Shown here in pieces: positions 1 to 7,759 of a stretch of DNA of 31,381 bases. This stretch comes from a virus. Position 1 is the first letter of the stretch. Every line of letters begins with the position of its first letter. The translations under genes were made by a program, and so were the position numbers. Under the pieces are notes generated by a model. It had not been told where the DNA came from. It worked only from the letters and a program-made list of their open reading frames with translations, and made no database searches. Location of the stretch: positions 1-31,381 of IMG/VR virus record IMGVR_UViG_3300031951_000795; one strand, written 5' to 3'.

Positions 1-1
1 T

Positions 2-763
2 GTTAGCCCATCACTCGCAAAAGAATATGCGTTTGAAAAATTTAAAGACAAGAATCCTGAACCAATTGAGAAAAAACAAGTCGCTCCCCGCCAACAAGTG
101 TTTACTGATCTCGGAACAAGGCTTGACTTACTCAATGCTGACCACAAGGCGGTAAAATATGTCCAGTCCCGTGAAATCCCGAAAGAAAAATATATCAATT
201 TTTCTTACTGCAATGATTTTAGCAAGATCATGCAATCCTTTGGTCGTGAAGGGACCAAAGAACCCAGACTCGTCATACCGTTCTATAATGACGGTGGGGA
301 GCTTATCGGAGTTCAGGGTCGCTCTATTGACCCGACTGGTCAAAGCATTCGTTACATCACGCTGAAGAGAGAAGGCGAAGACAGGCTTTGGTACAATCTA
401 GATAAGATAGACCCACGTGATACGGTGTACGTTACGGAAGGTCCTATTGACTCGATGTTCATTCCCAACGGAGTGGCAATGCAGGGTGCTGGTTGGTTGG
501 CAGAATTGCCCGAGAAACTGAAGAAGTCCAAAGTGATCTTCATCTTCGACAATGAGCCAAGAAATGCTGAGATCGTTGCTTTGATTGGTAAGTATGTTGA
601 TGCCGGAAGAAACGTAGTAATCTGGCCCTCGGAGATAGACAAGAAGGACATAAACGACATGGTATTGGCATATGGAATAAACACGACCATGAAGCTGATA
701 ATCAACAATGTTTATTCTGGACTTGTCGCAAAAATGAAGTATGCTTTCTGGAAGAAGGTTTAA
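2..763 (+). CDS. 61: DNA primase, T4 gp61-like (5' partial)
   Basis: The frame is open from base 2 with no stop, so the gene begins upstream of the window; the GTG at 98 is only an internal valine codon. The visible part is the catalytic TOPRIM region. EGPIDSMF supplies the conserved glutamate, and the acidic stretch IFIFDNEPRN is the D-x-D-equivalent metal-binding motif typical of gp61-type primases of T4-like phages. The family synthesises short RNA primers at the fork together with the gp41 helicase. The N-terminal zinc-binding domain is not in view. The stop at 763 directly abuts the next ATG, so the two genes are cotranscribed. The family call is good; exact orthology is inferred. Confidence 0.85.
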   Translation, partial: VSPSLAKEYAFEKFKDKNPEPIEKKQVAPRQQVFTDLGTRLDLLNADHKAVKYVQSREIPKEKYINFSYCNDFSKIMQSFGREGTKEPRLVIPFYNDGGELIGVQGRSIDPTGQSIRYITLKREGEDRLWYNLDKIDPRDTVYVTEGPIDSMFIPNGVAMQGAGWLAELPEKLKKSKVIFIFDNEPRNAEIVALIGKYVDAGRNVVIWPSEIDKKDINDMVLAYGINTTMKLIINNVYSGLVAKMKYAFWKKV

Positions 764-997
764 ATGAACGACGATAACGAAGAAATGACCGAAGAAGACA
801 TCTTGAAGGCCAGCGAAGCCTATCTGCAATTTGTCCAAAGATTTGGTGAGTATATCAAGGAGATGGATCCTGATCTTTGGGAAAGAGCAAGAGTCTATGC
901 TGCAGACTTTACGAAGATTCCTGGTGTGACCGTTGAACTTGTAGATAAGGATGAACTTGACGATGACAAAGACGATAGAAAGTCTGGAGCAGACTGA
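764..997 (+). CDS. small acidic hypothetical protein (77 aa)
   Basis: The ATG follows the primase stop codon without a gap and has a good Shine-Dalgarno (AGAAGG, 5 bases upstream) inside the primase 3' end, so translation should be coupled. The 77-residue protein is strongly acidic, with an N-terminal MNDDNEEMTEED and a C-terminal ELDDDKDDRKSGAD. It has no cysteines, signal peptide or membrane segment. Its last 35 bases overlap the start of thyX. I do not recognise a family. Its place between primase and nucleotide-metabolism genes suggests early expression and perhaps a replication role, but that is only context. Confidence 0.7.
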   Translation: MNDDNEEMTEEDILKASEAYLQFVQRFGEYIKEMDPDLWERARVYAADFTKIPGVTVELVDKDELDDDKDDRKSGAD

Positions 998-1670
998 AGT
1001 AAAGGTTTTGGATCACGGACATGTGCAGTTGGTGGATTGGATGGGAAGCGATCTGTCTGTTTGTGACGCTGCCCGTGTGTCCTTCAACAAGCAAAGTCAG
1101 TTGGACGAAAATGGTGATCTAACCGAGAGAGATGCAAAATTAATTGCATATCTCTCAAAGCATGATCACTTCACTCCATTCTGCCATGGCATGGTGACTC
1201 TTCGAATCAAGTGTCCCATATTTGTGCGGGCCCAGTTGGGCAAACATCAGATCGGGCTTACCATGAACGAAGTGAGTCGTCGTTACGTGACCTTCGAACC
1301 AGAGGTTTATGTTCCATTGTGGAGAGCAGCACCAACCAACGGTGCAAAACAAGGAAGCAGTGGAAGAATTGAAGACATGGATCTCTGTATTAAGATGAGA
1401 CAGGAATATGATTCCGTTGCAAAAGATTGCATCAAACTTTACAATGATCTTTTGACAGACGGTGTAGCACCAGAACAAGCAAGAGCAATTTTGCCACAGG
1501 GAACCTATACTGAATTTGTCTGGACTGGTTCCTTATATGCTTTTGCCCGTATTTATAAATTACGGATTGATTCCCATGCTCAATGGGAAATTCAGGAATA
1601 TGCAAAGGCAATTGACAAATTAATTGCTCCACTTTTCCCGGTTTCGTGGCAGACTCTCACAACTAAATAA
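963..1670 (+). CDS. thyX: FAD-dependent thymidylate synthase ThyX
   Basis: ThyX makes dTMP from dUMP using methylene-tetrahydrofolate, FAD and NADPH. The signature is visible as KHQIGLTMNEVSRRYV, followed by EPEVYVPLWR and later ARAILPQGTYTEFVWTGSLY and the terminal HAQWEIQEYAKAI block. The classical RHRxxSxNExSxRY is altered: Lys and Gln replace the two arginines, Thr stands at the Ser position, and there is one extra residue before NE. The downstream SRRYV is intact. The start is uncertain. ATG 951 has a purine run with no spacing, while ATG 963 lies about 12 bases after AAGG; I chose 963. It overlaps the preceding gene and lies 25 bases before the ribonucleotide reductase gene, forming a dNTP-supply unit. 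Confidence 0.93.
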   Translation: MTKTIESLEQTEVKVLDHGHVQLVDWMGSDLSVCDAARVSFNKQSQLDENGDLTERDAKLIAYLSKHDHFTPFCHGMVTLRIKCPIFVRAQLGKHQIGLTMNEVSRRYVTFEPEVYVPLWRAAPTNGAKQGSSGRIEDMDLCIKMRQEYDSVAKDCIKLYNDLLTDGVAPEQARAILPQGTYTEFVWTGSLYAFARIYKLRIDSHAQWEIQEYAKAIDKLIAPLFPVSWQTLTTK

Positions 1671-1695
1671 GATCACCAACAGAAAGAAGTACAAT

Positions 1696-3585
1696 ATGGC
1701 AGAAATTTTATCACCATTTCAATCGTTTATTTTCATCTCCCGCTACTCACGTTGGCTTCCATCAGATGGACGCCGAGAATCTTGGGATGAATGTGTAGAT
1801 CGTTGGTGGAATTATTTTACGAGCAGAGTTCCTGCACTAGCAGAACGTCCTGACATCAAGAAGGCAATTCTCAATCTTGAAGTTCTTCCTTCCATGAGAA
1901 GTCTGATGACCGCTGGTCCAGCACTGGATCATGACAACACTTGTCTTTACAACTGCTCTTATCTGCCAATTGACTCGGTTGAATCTTTTGCCGAACTTTT
2001 CGTCATTCTCATGAATGGCACTGGTGTCGGCTACAGTGTCGAGCGTCAGTACACTGATAAACTACCAACTGTCGCAAACAAGATAGAAAAGGATTTTAAT
2101 GTTGTCATCAAAGTTGAAGACTCTAAAGAAGGTTGGGGAAACGCTCTCAAGGAAGTTCTACGACATCTGTATTCGGGTCGTCACGTTAAATGGGATGTTT
2201 CCGGGATCAGACCCGCTGGAGCTAGACTTAAGACTTTTGGGGGTAGGGCTAGTGGTCCTCTTCCTCTTGATAATCTCTTTAAGATGATCGTCAAGGTATT
2301 CTACAGCGCACAGGGTCGAAGACTAACCGCTCTGGAATGCCATGATGTATGTTGTGCTATTGCCAATGCCGTGATCGTTGGTGGTGTTCGTCGTTCTGCC
2401 ATGATTTCTCTCAGCGATCTTTCTGATCGGGAGATGGCCCTGTGCAAGAGCGGAGCATGGTGGGAGCAAGCAGGATTCCGTTCTTATGCTAACAACTCCG
2501 CTGTCTATCGTGGTCGTCCACCCATGGGTCAGTTCCTTGAGGAATGGACTTCACTTTACAACAGCCACAGCGGAGAGCGTGGTATGATCAATCGCAAGGC
2601 ATTGCAGGAGCAAGCCGCCAAGTGGGGCAGAGATCCAGATGCTGAATATGGAACCAATCCATGCTCGGAAATTATTTTGAAGCCATTTGAATTCTGCAAT
2701 CTATCCACCGTGGTTGTTCGACCTGACGATACCGCTGCTACACTCAAGAAGAAGATTGAGATGGCAACAATTATCGGCACCGTGCAATCTACATTCACTC
2801 ATTTCCCATACCTCCGTCCGGAATGGAAGAAGAACTGCCAAGAGGAACGGCTGCTAGGTGTCAGTATGACTGGTATCTATGACAACAAGTTGACAAGTGG
2901 TCTTGAAGGCAAGCCAAAGTTAATTCGTCTTCTTGAGACTCTACGTGATCATGCCACTGCGACCAATCTTCAATGGGCCGAAAAGTTGGGAATCAATCCA
3001 AGCAAGTCAATCACTTGTGTAAAGCCAGAAGGAACTACTTCTTGCTTGGTAGATTCTGCATCGGGTCTGCATCCTCGCTATGCAGATTATTATTACCGCA
3101 GAGTTAGAATTGACAAGAAAGATCCGATCTATGAACTCATGAAAGATCAAGGAGTTCCATGTGAGGATGACGTAATCAATCCAAACAACACCGCTGTATT
3201 CACGTTTGCAATGAAGGCCCCAAGAGGCACAATCACTACGGAGGATCTTCGTGCACTTGATCACTTGGATCTCTGGAAGACTTACCAAGAACATTATTGC
3301 CAACACAAGCCTTCGGTCACTGTGAACTACAGAGACAGCGAATTCCTTGAGGTCGGAAACTGGCTGTGGGAAAACTTTGATGTTGCAACCGGCATTTCGT
3401 TCCTGCCTGGTGGTGACAGTCACACCTATGCTCAGGCTCCGTTTGAGCAGATCGATGCTTCTACCTATGCAGAGCATCCAAAGGTCAAGGTCAACTTTAA
3501 GGAGTTGCATAAGTATGAGAGTCAGGACAACACCGAGGCTGCAAAGGAATTTGCATGCAGTGCTGGTGGCTGTCAGATAGTGTGA
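1696..3585 (+). CDS. nrdJ: adenosylcobalamin-dependent (class II) ribonucleotide reductase
   Basis: This enzyme reduces ribonucleotides to deoxyribonucleotides with a B12-generated thiyl radical. The chosen ATG has an AGAAAGAAG ribosome site and gives 629 residues (MAEILSPF); the reading frame extends further upstream but overlaps thyX. The catalytic set is complete: Cys87 (NCSYLP), Cys323, Glu325 and Cys334 in NPCSEI...FEFCNLS, and a C-terminal redox pair Cys621/Cys626 (CSAGGC). The spacings 323-334 and 621-626 equal those of Lactobacillus RTPR (408-419 and 731-736). GGVRRSAMISL and PEGTTSCLVDSASGLHPRYA are further family blocks. No small-subunit gene is seen, as expected for class II. The enzyme depends on cobalamin from the host or environment. 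Confidence 0.95.
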   Translation: MAEILSPFQSFIFISRYSRWLPSDGRRESWDECVDRWWNYFTSRVPALAERPDIKKAILNLEVLPSMRSLMTAGPALDHDNTCLYNCSYLPIDSVESFAELFVILMNGTGVGYSVERQYTDKLPTVANKIEKDFNVVIKVEDSKEGWGNALKEVLRHLYSGRHVKWDVSGIRPAGARLKTFGGRASGPLPLDNLFKMIVKVFYSAQGRRLTALECHDVCCAIANAVIVGGVRRSAMISLSDLSDREMALCKSGAWWEQAGFRSYANNSAVYRGRPPMGQFLEEWTSLYNSHSGERGMINRKALQEQAAKWGRDPDAEYGTNPCSEIILKPFEFCNLSTVVVRPDDTAATLKKKIEMATIIGTVQSTFTHFPYLRPEWKKNCQEERLLGVSMTGIYDNKLTSGLEGKPKLIRLLETLRDHATATNLQWAEKLGINPSKSITCVKPEGTTSCLVDSASGLHPRYADYYYRRVRIDKKDPIYELMKDQGVPCEDDVINPNNTAVFTFAMKAPRGTITTEDLRALDHLDLWKTYQEHYCQHKPSVTVNYRDSEFLEVGNWLWENFDVATGISFLPGGDSHTYAQAPFEQIDASTYAEHPKVKVNFKELHKYESQDNTEAAKEFACSAGGCQIV

Positions 3586-3592
3586 TACAAAT

Positions 3593-3665
3593 TCCTCTGT
3601 AGCTCAGTAGGTAGAGCGGGAAGCTGTTAACTTCCATGTCACTGGTTCGATTCCAGTCGGAGGAG
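3593..3665 (+). tRNA. trnN: tRNA-Asn (GTT)
   Basis: Complete cloverleaf. The acceptor TCCTCTG pairs with CGGAGGA (one G-U), the anticodon stem GGAAG/CTTCC encloses loop CTGTTAA with anticodon GTT, and the T-arm is ACTGG-TTCGATT-CCAGT. The 3' CCA is not encoded. It lies 7 bases after the RNR stop codon and 5 bases before a terminator hairpin, so it is the last element of the preceding transcription unit. Confidence 0.97.
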
Positions 3666-3669
3666 CATC

Positions 3670-3697
3670 AAACCCCCGGAAGAAATTCCGGGGGTTT
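3670..3697 (+). terminator. intrinsic terminator after RNR/tRNA-Asn
   Basis: A perfect 12-bp stem, AAACCCCCGGAA and TTCCGGGGGTTT, closes on a GAAA tetraloop. Only three T residues follow the G-run before the sequence becomes TATAAATA, so the tail of the terminator is merged with the next late promoter. Confidence 0.85.
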
Positions 3698-3704
3698 ATA
3701 AATA
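3697..3704 (+). promoter_or_regulatory. late promoter TATAAATA
   Basis: Exact T4 late-promoter consensus, sharing its first base with the terminator stem. Five bases separate it from the ATG at 3710. With T4 geometry (the last A at -6) transcription would start on the A of that ATG. Confidence 0.8.
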
Positions 3705-3709
3705 TATTT

Positions 3710-5995
3710 ATGGATTATTTGGCTAAATTTTACAAAAATAAATCAGAGCAACTTCAAGAAAAAATGAATCTTCTTGAAAATTTGCTTATTGAGAAAAAAC
3801 GTAGAGAAGATCCTCCATTAATTGAACCGGATGAAGAAACAAAAGATCAAACTAGTGTTCCTGCTCCATTTTCTGAAACAGATCCAACACCTTTACCGGG
3901 TCCGGTCACACCAGATGATATTTCAAAAGAATGGGAGGAATATAAAGATTCACTAATTCCTGGTGGTTCTGCCACAGATTTGTGGAATATTAAAAATGCA
4001 ATGCAACCATACCTCCCCAACGAGGATAAAGATTTTTTTGATACTATTCCTTATAAAGAATACTCTAGACTGTTTAATCCAAAATCTCTTCGTACTTTTA
4101 TTGATGCAAAAAGCCGACCAACACCAACACCAGCTCCACCCGCATCTGAACCACCATCTGCAGCCCAATTAGCAAGAGTTCAATTTCAACCAAAAACTAC
4201 ACAACAATCAGGTCAAACAGAATTGGGTACAAATCCATACATAGAAGCAGAACAAAGATTAGATTTTGAAAGAGAAGCAATGGGAATGAGCCCATATTCA
4301 AGATACGCACAAGTTATGCCGGGATGGGTTGGTACGAGAGTTTTTCGAACAAGTGGAGATGTTGATAGATCAAGGATTGCCGATGAAGAATTCAAAAAAA
4401 GATTGAGAGACGTTATTAATCAAAGGGAAGAAGAAGAGGGACTACCACTCACGGTAGTTAAACAAGGAACCAGATATTATGAACCATATATTCGTGATTT
4501 ATTTGATGCAATTAAAACTTTTTCTACACCACAAAGAAAAATAGATGATATTGTTCAAAAAATGAGTCAGTGGTCAGGAAATACCCAAGGATCAAGACCT
4601 TTTTCTTATTTTTACGGTCCAATGGATACAGCTTTTGCCGCAACACTAAAAGCATTAGAAGACACATATAGATCAATTCCATCTGATGTGGATTACAAAC
4701 CTCCAACATACATACCTTATCAAAAAGCACCACCAACACAAGCGGATATAGAGCAACAAAACAATCCATTGTATGGTGACGTTGAACCAAAATCAAATGA
4801 AAGTAAAAGACCATCTCCGCAACCACAACCATCAATGACCGTAGGAAAATCATCTGCATACATTGGTGAACCAGTAAAAATTGATGACAATGAAGGAGGA
4901 ATGAACAAACCAGTGAGTCTTCCATATGAAGAACCAACATTAGTAAAAACAGATGCGGGTTATGATACACCAAGAGCCATGATGTACAGAAGATATCCCG
5001 TTGGTGTTGTAGAAAGAATGAGACGGGCAATAGCAGAAAGAGAAAGAACTCACAATACTACTCCAGCAGCACAGGAAATGTATAGAAATTTCCATGTTCC
5101 GGATTATAGTGACCAGTCAATTGATAGATTGATAAAAGTTAACACGTCTGCAAATACTGATGATATGCATAAACCTAAAGATCAAGAAGGTTTGGTTTTA
5201 GGTCAAACTGCTATTACTCCGCCAACAAGAAGTAATCCTTACCCTGTTGGAGAAATCAGCATATTGAGTAATCCAGCTGTAAGCGGAAACATCGACCCAA
5301 AAGAGGCGGAAGCAATTAATAATCAGCGTTTTTCCAATAAAATAAATCCAGGTGATGGATTGACAAATAATCCAAAGTTATATCCACACCAAAGAAGCAA
5401 ACTAAAAACAGATGTATGGGGAAAATTTGATGCAGAAGTAGATGATTCAAAACCAAGAGTTGAAATAGAAGATAATCCTGGATCAGAGTACAAGGTTACC
5501 ATGGGAAAGGAATTGGATGGTTTTATTGATAGATTGATGAGAGGATTCAGTGTAGATACAAGCCAATCATTCCAGAGTGATGTATACGGCCACGAAGGAA
5601 TTCATACATTGGTATCACCAAAGGGTGAAAGATATGATTCTCCCGACAAGAGATCTTGGCCAAGAATATCTCCAGAAGAATCTGCTATAATGTCTGATGA
5701 AGGAAAAGAAAAAACATTAGATCGAAGAAAATATACTCAGAGCGCTGGAGAGCCCGCACCAAGAATGTTCTCTTATAAAAATTATTACTTCAATAAGACT
5801 GGAAGAGTTCTTGATGCCAACATGTCACAACAAGAAAAACAAGAATTTTTAGATTTCTTGACAACCGATCCAATGCTTAAAGGTGATCCAGAGGTTCAAG
5901 ATATAATAAATGTTATTGAAACCCCTGAAGGTGAAGAACTTCTTAGAAGAACACAAAGAAACAATAGAGATCGTTCTGGCACTAGAATAGTATAA
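3710..5995 (+). CDS. large late protein, proline-rich, unknown (761 aa)
   Basis: No family recognised. The N-terminus (YLAKFYKNKSEQLQEKMNLL) is a short predicted coiled coil that recurs in the protein starting at 22840 and, more loosely, at 26606. Residues from about 35 are low-complexity and rich in Pro, Thr, Gln and acidic residues. The run SPQPQPSMT resembles PKPQPSMT in the 691-aa late protein at 8052. The C-terminal third is more globular, with several Tyr-rich and charged segments. There is no signal peptide or membrane span. The gene has its own late promoter and no Shine-Dalgarno, so it is probably translated from a leaderless mRNA. Late expression and composition suggest a virion-associated or internal capsid protein; this is inference. 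Confidence 0.85.
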   Translation: MDYLAKFYKNKSEQLQEKMNLLENLLIEKKRREDPPLIEPDEETKDQTSVPAPFSETDPTPLPGPVTPDDISKEWEEYKDSLIPGGSATDLWNIKNAMQPYLPNEDKDFFDTIPYKEYSRLFNPKSLRTFIDAKSRPTPTPAPPASEPPSAAQLARVQFQPKTTQQSGQTELGTNPYIEAEQRLDFEREAMGMSPYSRYAQVMPGWVGTRVFRTSGDVDRSRIADEEFKKRLRDVINQREEEEGLPLTVVKQGTRYYEPYIRDLFDAIKTFSTPQRKIDDIVQKMSQWSGNTQGSRPFSYFYGPMDTAFAATLKALEDTYRSIPSDVDYKPPTYIPYQKAPPTQADIEQQNNPLYGDVEPKSNESKRPSPQPQPSMTVGKSSAYIGEPVKIDDNEGGMNKPVSLPYEEPTLVKTDAGYDTPRAMMYRRYPVGVVERMRRAIAERERTHNTTPAAQEMYRNFHVPDYSDQSIDRLIKVNTSANTDDMHKPKDQEGLVLGQTAITPPTRSNPYPVGEISILSNPAVSGNIDPKEAEAINNQRFSNKINPGDGLTNNPKLYPHQRSKLKTDVWGKFDAEVDDSKPRVEIEDNPGSEYKVTMGKELDGFIDRLMRGFSVDTSQSFQSDVYGHEGIHTLVSPKGERYDSPDKRSWPRISPEESAIMSDEGKEKTLDRRKYTQSAGEPAPRMFSYKNYYFNKTGRVLDANMSQQEKQEFLDFLTTDPMLKGDPEVQDIINVIETPEGEELLRRTQRNNRDRSGTRIV

Positions 5996-5998
5996 ATA
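5991..5998 (+). promoter_or_regulatory. late promoter TATAAATA overlapping a stop codon
   Basis: Exact T4-type late consensus overlapping the TAA of the preceding gene. The predicted start, six bases after the last A, is G6004. That is two bases before the base of the long hairpin described next, so its first product is a structured RNA rather than a coding sequence. Confidence 0.7.
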
Positions 5999-6003
5999 AT
6001 TTT

Positions 6004-6083
6004 GCCGAAGGATGTGGAGTTCCCGTTTGCCCTTGCCGATTCGAAGCAACAGCATCAGCGAACTCAGAACCACATCCTTCGAC
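6004..6083 (+). ncRNA. candidate small structured RNA between two late promoters
   Basis: A perfect 12-bp helix (6006-6017 with 6070-6081, CGAAGGATGTGG/CCACATCCTTCG) continues as AGTTC/GAACT (6018-6022 with 6060-6064) after a five-base bulge. The 37-base apical region contains TTGC-N9-GCAA around GATTCGAA, which resembles a tRNA T-loop. No reading frame of useful length is present. A late promoter places its 5' end at about 6004, and a second late promoter at 6089 starts the next gene. It could be a stable RNA or a structured leader of the RuvC-like gene. No T-tract follows, so its 3' end is unknown. Confidence 0.55.
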
Positions 6084-6088
6084 ACGGT

Positions 6089-6095
6089 CTAAATA
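6089..6095 (+). promoter_or_regulatory. late promoter CTAAATA
   Basis: CTAAATA variant of the late motif. Transcription should start at about 6101, 7 bases before ATG 6108. The in-frame ATG at 6099 would lie at or before the start site, which favours 6108 as the initiation codon. Confidence 0.65.
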
Positions 6096-6107
6096 ATCAT
6101 GTTCCAT

Positions 6108-6659
6108 ATGCTAATAGGTGTTGATTATTCGATAACGTGCCCCTGCCTTTGTCTTTACGATGAACGCAAAGAATTTAAATTTGAAAATTGCTTCTTTTAT
6201 TATCTGACTCAGACTCAGAAATATGCAGATAAAATTTTACCAAACATAAATGGTGAAAGTTTTCAGGAATATGTGGCCGATGTAGACCGCTTTGACACAA
6301 TCTCTGACTGGGCCTTCAATCTATGTGCAGGAGCCTCAGACGTGGCCGTAGAGGGCTACTCCTACGGTTCTAAAGGCAAGGTATTCAACCTAGCCGAGAA
6401 CATGGGGATCTTCAAGCATAAGCTCTATAAGGCCGGGATTCCGGTGACCGTCGTAGAGCCATCCAAGGCCAAGAAACTCGCCACAGGCAAAGGAAACGCC
6501 GATAAAGTGGCAATGTACAAAGCCTTCTCTGAAGAGACTGGTACAAACTTAGTTTTTACATATAACCAGAGAACTTTGTCCAATCCGATAACGGACATTG
6601 TGGACAGTTTTTATATTCTTAAATCTCTTCTGAAATCAAAGACTGATTGTCAAGATTAA
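6108..6659 (+). CDS. RuvC-like Holliday-junction resolvase
   Basis: An RNase H-fold nuclease of about 183 residues. The first strand MLIGVDYSIT provides the first catalytic Asp (D6), AVEGYSYGSKG the central Glu, and the C-terminal NPITDIVDSFYILK the closing Asp. VEPSKAKKLATGKGNADK is the usual RuvC-type segment between them. Proteins of this type cut branched DNA during recombination, repair and packaging, a job done in T4 itself by endonuclease VII. The frame also has ATG at 6099, but promoter spacing favours 6108. Its 3' end overlaps the opposing gene by 41 bases. Confidence 0.85.
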   Translation: MLIGVDYSITCPCLCLYDERKEFKFENCFFYYLTQTQKYADKILPNINGESFQEYVADVDRFDTISDWAFNLCAGASDVAVEGYSYGSKGKVFNLAENMGIFKHKLYKAGIPVTVVEPSKAKKLATGKGNADKVAMYKAFSEETGTNLVFTYNQRTLSNPITDIVDSFYILKSLLKSKTDCQD

Positions 6660-6915
6660 TCACTTTATACTCATAAAGTGGTGCTAGATCAGTATTTCCA
6701 TTAAGCATAACTTCTTCATAGCCGTTTTCATTAGCAATGTATGCTTTTCCTGAAAATCCAAATGATTCAGCCAATGGAACAATGTTTAAATCTTCATTTT
6801 GAACCAATAGAGTATTGTGTTCTGTTAGAATTAAGTGACCAAGAACTCTGTCCTCAAAAACAATATTGTAAACTGTGCAATCACTCAGCAAAATCTTTTG
6901 AAGTTTGTATCCCAT
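6619..6915 (-). CDS. small late protein, unknown (98 aa)
   Basis: No family recognised. The 98-residue protein (MGYKLQKILLSDCTVYN at the start) alternates short hydrophobic and polar runs, suggesting a compact beta-rich fold, with no membrane segment. A late promoter (GATAAATA) five bases upstream of the ATG, with no Shine-Dalgarno, supports the start and the reality of the gene. It is the last gene of the HNH/zinc-ribbon operon and can be transcribed both with it and on its own. The 3' end runs 41 bases into the convergent RuvC-like gene. Confidence 0.75.
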   Translation of the reverse strand: MGYKLQKILLSDCTVYNIVFEDRVLGHLILTEHNTLLVQNEDLNIVPLAESFGFSGKAYIANENGYEEVMLNGNTDLAPLYEYKVINLDNQSLISEEI

Positions 6916-6920
6916 AATGA

Positions 6921-6928
6921 TATTTATC
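6921..6928 (-). promoter_or_regulatory. late promoter GATAAATA
   Basis: Late-type motif on the minus strand, overlapping the 3' end of the zinc-ribbon gene. It is separated from the ATG at 6915 by five bases (TCATT), giving a predicted leaderless transcript. Confidence 0.7.
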
Positions 6929-7229
6929 TTGTAATTCTGCCCGCCATCCCCTTGCCAGCATTATCTAATCTGTCATGAAATCTTTTTGGAACCATTCCAT
7001 TGTTCTTTATTCTGTCTATTGTTTCTTTCCATGCCCCACCCATTGTTTTCATTGGAGTCAGAAACATGTCATAGGCAATGGCGTTTCTTTGATCTTCCCA
7101 ATTTTTGCGAACTTTTTTCTTTTTGCAGTTTGGACACTTTTCCTTTAAAGGTTTGTCGTTTTCCGACATCTTTAAAAAAACTTCAAACTCATGATCACAA
7201 CCTTCACATTTAAATCCATAATTTGGCAT
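6924..7229 (-). CDS. FmdB-type zinc-ribbon protein
   Basis: The N-terminal 40 residues form a zinc ribbon: Cys8-x2-Cys11 and Cys32-x2-Cys35, with the family-typical opening YGFKCEGCDHEFEVF. This matches the FmdB family of small putative regulators, common as single-domain proteins in bacteria and phages. The rest (residues 45-101) is basic and lacks a recognised domain. The start codon lies one base after the upstream HNH gene's stop, with AAGAGAGA as ribosome site. The actual target is unknown. Confidence 0.8.
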   Translation of the reverse strand: MPNYGFKCEGCDHEFEVFLKMSENDKPLKEKCPNCKKKKVRKNWEDQRNAIAYDMFLTPMKTMGGAWKETIDRIKNNGMVPKRFHDRLDNAGKGMAGRITR

Positions 7230-7230
7230 A

Positions 7231-7719
7231 TTAATCTCTCTTAAAAGTAATTAGCATGTGATCAAACAGGAATCCATATGATGGTTCCTTTGGCTTGTTC
7301 TTCAATGGCATCTTGGCTTCCTTTGGTGTTCTATTGCCTTTGGCAAGATTGCAATCCTTGCAAGAGGCAACCATGTTAACCCAAGTGGAACCCCCACCCT
7401 TTGATTTTGGAACTATATGATCTATTGTAGCAGTCTTATCGCAAAGATCCAATCCACAATATTGACAGATATAACTGTCTCTACGGAATACATTTTTTCT
7501 GTTGGGAACAACTCTTTTAAAAGGAAGTTTGACGTAATATTTTAAAATTAAAACTTTTGGAATTTTGACAATTTTTGATACAGACACAACTTCATAATAT
7601 TCCGGTGACTGTTCATCAATCCAGACTTTGTCTTTTGCAATGAGTTTAAATGCTTTTCCAACGGTAATGATATTAAGCGGTGTATTGTCCTGATTGAGCA
7701 AGAGAACCTGCTTAGTCAT
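7231..7719 (-). CDS. HNH endonuclease (McrA-like)
   Basis: A 162-residue protein with a C-terminal HNH/zinc-finger nuclease module: Cys85-x2-Cys88, the catalytic Asp100-His101 in TIDHIVPKSKGG, Asn115, and Cys120-x2-Cys123 in SCKDCNLAKGNRT. The N-terminal 80 residues (MTKQVLLLNQDNTPLN, then basic segments) resemble the accessory region of stand-alone phage and cyanobacterial HNH proteins. Upstream in-frame codons exist, but the ATG at 7719 has a Shine-Dalgarno (AAAAGG) and sits 10 bases after a late promoter. It may be a freestanding homing or DNA-processing nuclease. First gene of a three-gene minus operon. Confidence 0.88.
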   Translation of the reverse strand: MTKQVLLLNQDNTPLNIITVGKAFKLIAKDKVWIDEQSPEYYEVVSVSKIVKIPKVLILKYYVKLPFKRVVPNRKNVFRRDSYICQYCGLDLCDKTATIDHIVPKSKGGGSTWVNMVASCKDCNLAKGNRTPKEAKMPLKNKPKEPSYGFLFDHMLITFKRD

Positions 7720-7729
7720 ACCTTTTAAG

Positions 7730-7737
7730 TATTTATG
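7730..7737 (-). promoter_or_regulatory. late promoter CATAAATA (HNH operon)
   Basis: Minus-strand late motif 10 bases upstream of ATG 7719, with a Shine-Dalgarno between. It lies back to back with the plus-strand motif at 7743, only 5 bp away, so two polymerases could not occupy both. Confidence 0.65.
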
Positions 7738-7742
7738 AAAAT

Positions 7743-7749
7743 CTAAATA
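7743..7749 (+). promoter_or_regulatory. late promoter CTAAATA
   Basis: Plus-strand late motif ten bases before ATG 7760. The predicted leader is only about four bases and there is no Shine-Dalgarno. Confidence 0.65.
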
Positions 7750-7759
7750 TTTTACAGCC

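Noticed and set aside
1550-1557. TATAAATA on the minus strand inside thyX
   Set aside because: No suitable start codon or gene follows on that strand; it lies in coding sequence and is expected by chance in AT-rich DNA.
1663-1669. CTAAATA before the ribonucleotide reductase gene as a late promoter
   Set aside because: It is formed by the last codons of thyX, lies 26 bases from the ATG rather than at the usual spacing, and the gene belongs with early nucleotide-metabolism genes and has its own Shine-Dalgarno. Possible but unsupported.
6661-6680. Perfect 8-bp hairpin CACTTTAT-ACTC-ATAAAGTG as a terminator
   Set aside because: AT-rich stem with no T-tract on either strand. It lies at the overlap of convergent genes and might aid termination, but I cannot support it.
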